From Bacteroidota bacterium (GTDB lineage Bacteria > Bacteroidota > Bacteroidia > Bacteroidales > SZUA-534): a stretch of 36,198 nucleotides of DNA. The position numbers and the translations under genes were made by a program. The notes below the pieces were generated by a model. It had not been told where the DNA came from. It did no database searches and saw only the letters and a list, made by a program, of their open reading frames with translations. Of this stretch, positions 35,461 to 36,198 are shown piece by piece. Each line of letters opens with the position of its first letter. Position 1 is the stretch's first letter. The stretch spans positions 1-36,198 of the forward strand of contig QKGS01000011.1 in assembly GCA_003250355.1 (NCBI GenBank), written 5' to 3'.

Positions 35461-36198
35461 TCTTCGGCATAAGCCAAAAAGCCGAGGCTAGCCATAAAAG
35501 TGTACATAACACTGGCATAATACCCCTCGTAAGTACCCATGTTGTTGTTCACATAGTTCTGGTATGGAATGGCAGCGAAGAGTGATTTTATTTCGGTTTC
35601 GAGACTCGAAAAGTCTTTGCTTTTCAGAATATTATGAATTTTAAGCTGATGAGTAGTTTTTTGCGTTGACATATTGCTCAAATAATCGAAAAACAAGGCA
35701 TTGAGCGATTTTTGAATCTCCAGATTAGGTATCTTCATTTTATACAGCAAAAAGTTTTCATCGCCTACCTCCTTATCAAAAGTTAAGTAGCCTGTTTGCC
35801 AAAGCAGTGCAACTATATTGATATGTTCAACATCGAACGATTCAAGTGTTTCTTCGCTTACAGTTATATTTTCAAGATTAGGGAGATAGTATTTATTATT
35901 TTTTAATATATCTATGAGAAATTTTGGATTTCCGGTTTTCCACCAGTAATTGCTGAATTTACCGTTCTCGGAAAGGAAAAGCAGTATATCGAATGGGTTG
36001 TAAATCGGTTCACCGAAATAGTTGTAACCGTTGTACCATTGTTTTATTTTTTCCAAGTCAATACCATCGAGATAATCGGTAAACGATTCTTTTAAATCAT
36101 TATGAGTGTAACCGGTTATGGTAGCGTATTTTTCGTTAAGAGTAATGTCTTGAATGTTGTTGAGCCCGCTGAACAGGTTTAGCTTGCTGAATTTGCTA
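35232..36198 (-). CDS. AAA-ATPase-like / PD-(D/E)XK nuclease family protein (DUF1703 type), 5' end beyond the window
   Basis: The frame is open to the right edge. A TTG at 36054-36056 is internal, because family sequence (FSGLNN, DITLNEKYATITGYT) continues upstream of it. The visible 320 residues cover the end of the AAA-ATPase-like region (YNGYNYFGEPIYNPFD, YWWKTGNP) and the C-terminal PD-(D/E)XK-like domain with GRADM and EFKVDMP. The Walker A end is outside the window. This is a fuller relative of the gene fragment at the left edge. The family is widespread and multicopy in Bacteroidota. Its role is not established, and proposals include defence or mobile-element functions. Confidence 0.88.
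   Translation of the reverse strand, partial: SKFSKLNLFSGLNNIQDITLNEKYATITGYTHNDLKESFTDYLDGIDLEKIKQWYNGYNYFGEPIYNPFDILLFLSENGKFSNYWWKTGNPKFLIDILKNNKYYLPNLENITVSEETLESFDVEHINIVALLWQTGYLTFDKEVGDENFLLYKMKIPNLEIQKSLNALFFDYLSNMSTQKTTHQLKIHNILKSKDFSSLETEIKSLFAAIPYQNYVNNNMGTYEGYYASVMYTFMASLGFLAYAEDTTNKGRADMTLNGPNEIVILEFKVDMPAEDALHQIKTKRYYEKYLSHGKQIYFVGMHFSSDEKNVVSMVWERFEN

Overview
The window is typical of a low-GC member of the Bacteroidota, probably a Bacteroidales-like lineage, though I cannot place it more precisely. The reasons are several proteins with a signal peptide and a C-terminal type IX secretion (T9SS) sorting domain, an exbB / 4-TM protein / exbD / exbD cluster, a mlaE-mlaF pair, a solitary lpxD, a 7TM-DISM histidine kinase, and almost no Shine-Dalgarno sequences. 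Several intergenic regions carry the TAnnTTTG motif, the -7 element of the Bacteroidota primary sigma factor. Most genes are chromosomal housekeeping or envelope genes. I see no insertion sequence, integrase, prophage or CRISPR array.

Layout. Positions 1-240 hold the 3' end of an AAA-ATPase-like/PD-(D/E)XK gene (DUF1703 type). A near-identical copy of its tail lies inverted at 35221-35460, where a second member of the family runs off the right edge. mutS (687-3317) converges on a 1119-residue secreted FG-GAP/ASPIC-UnbV/Ig-like T9SS protein across a strong bidirectional hairpin terminator. Next come a PAS-PAS-PP2C phosphatase, an acyl-CoA synthetase, and a 7TM-DISM histidine kinase whose stop codon overlaps the start of an acyl-ACP thioesterase. 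A promoter then leads into a PAP2-like membrane protein and RNase R (rnr). On the minus strand follow a secreted protein of unknown function and a stand-alone receiver-domain protein.

From 18.2 to 23.3 kb there are tatD, tRNA-Ser(GGA), the ExbB/ExbD proton-channel operon with a clear terminator, and the MlaE/MlaF ABC transporter pair. A HepT/MntA (HEPN/MNT) toxin-antitoxin module sits at 23399-24041. It is followed by a three-gene secreted-protein cassette (24380-28432): a large T9SS protein, a phage-tail-collar-domain protein with a signal peptide, and a small T9SS protein. Then come a repeat-rich spacer, lpxD with its own terminator, a TonB-dependent receptor on the minus strand, and a TPR histidine kinase paired with a LuxR-type response regulator.

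How the genes may work together. ExbB/ExbD would energise TonB-dependent receptors such as the one at 29973-32069. MlaE/MlaF and LpxD belong to outer-membrane lipid maintenance. The acyl-CoA synthetase, thioesterase and PAP2-like protein suggest acyl or lipid metabolism near a sensor kinase. The items most worth a second look are the tail-collar/T9SS cassette, the kinase-thioesterase overlap, the inverted DUF1703 repeats at the window ends, and an orphan terminator hairpin at 32411 that may end an unannotated small RNA.
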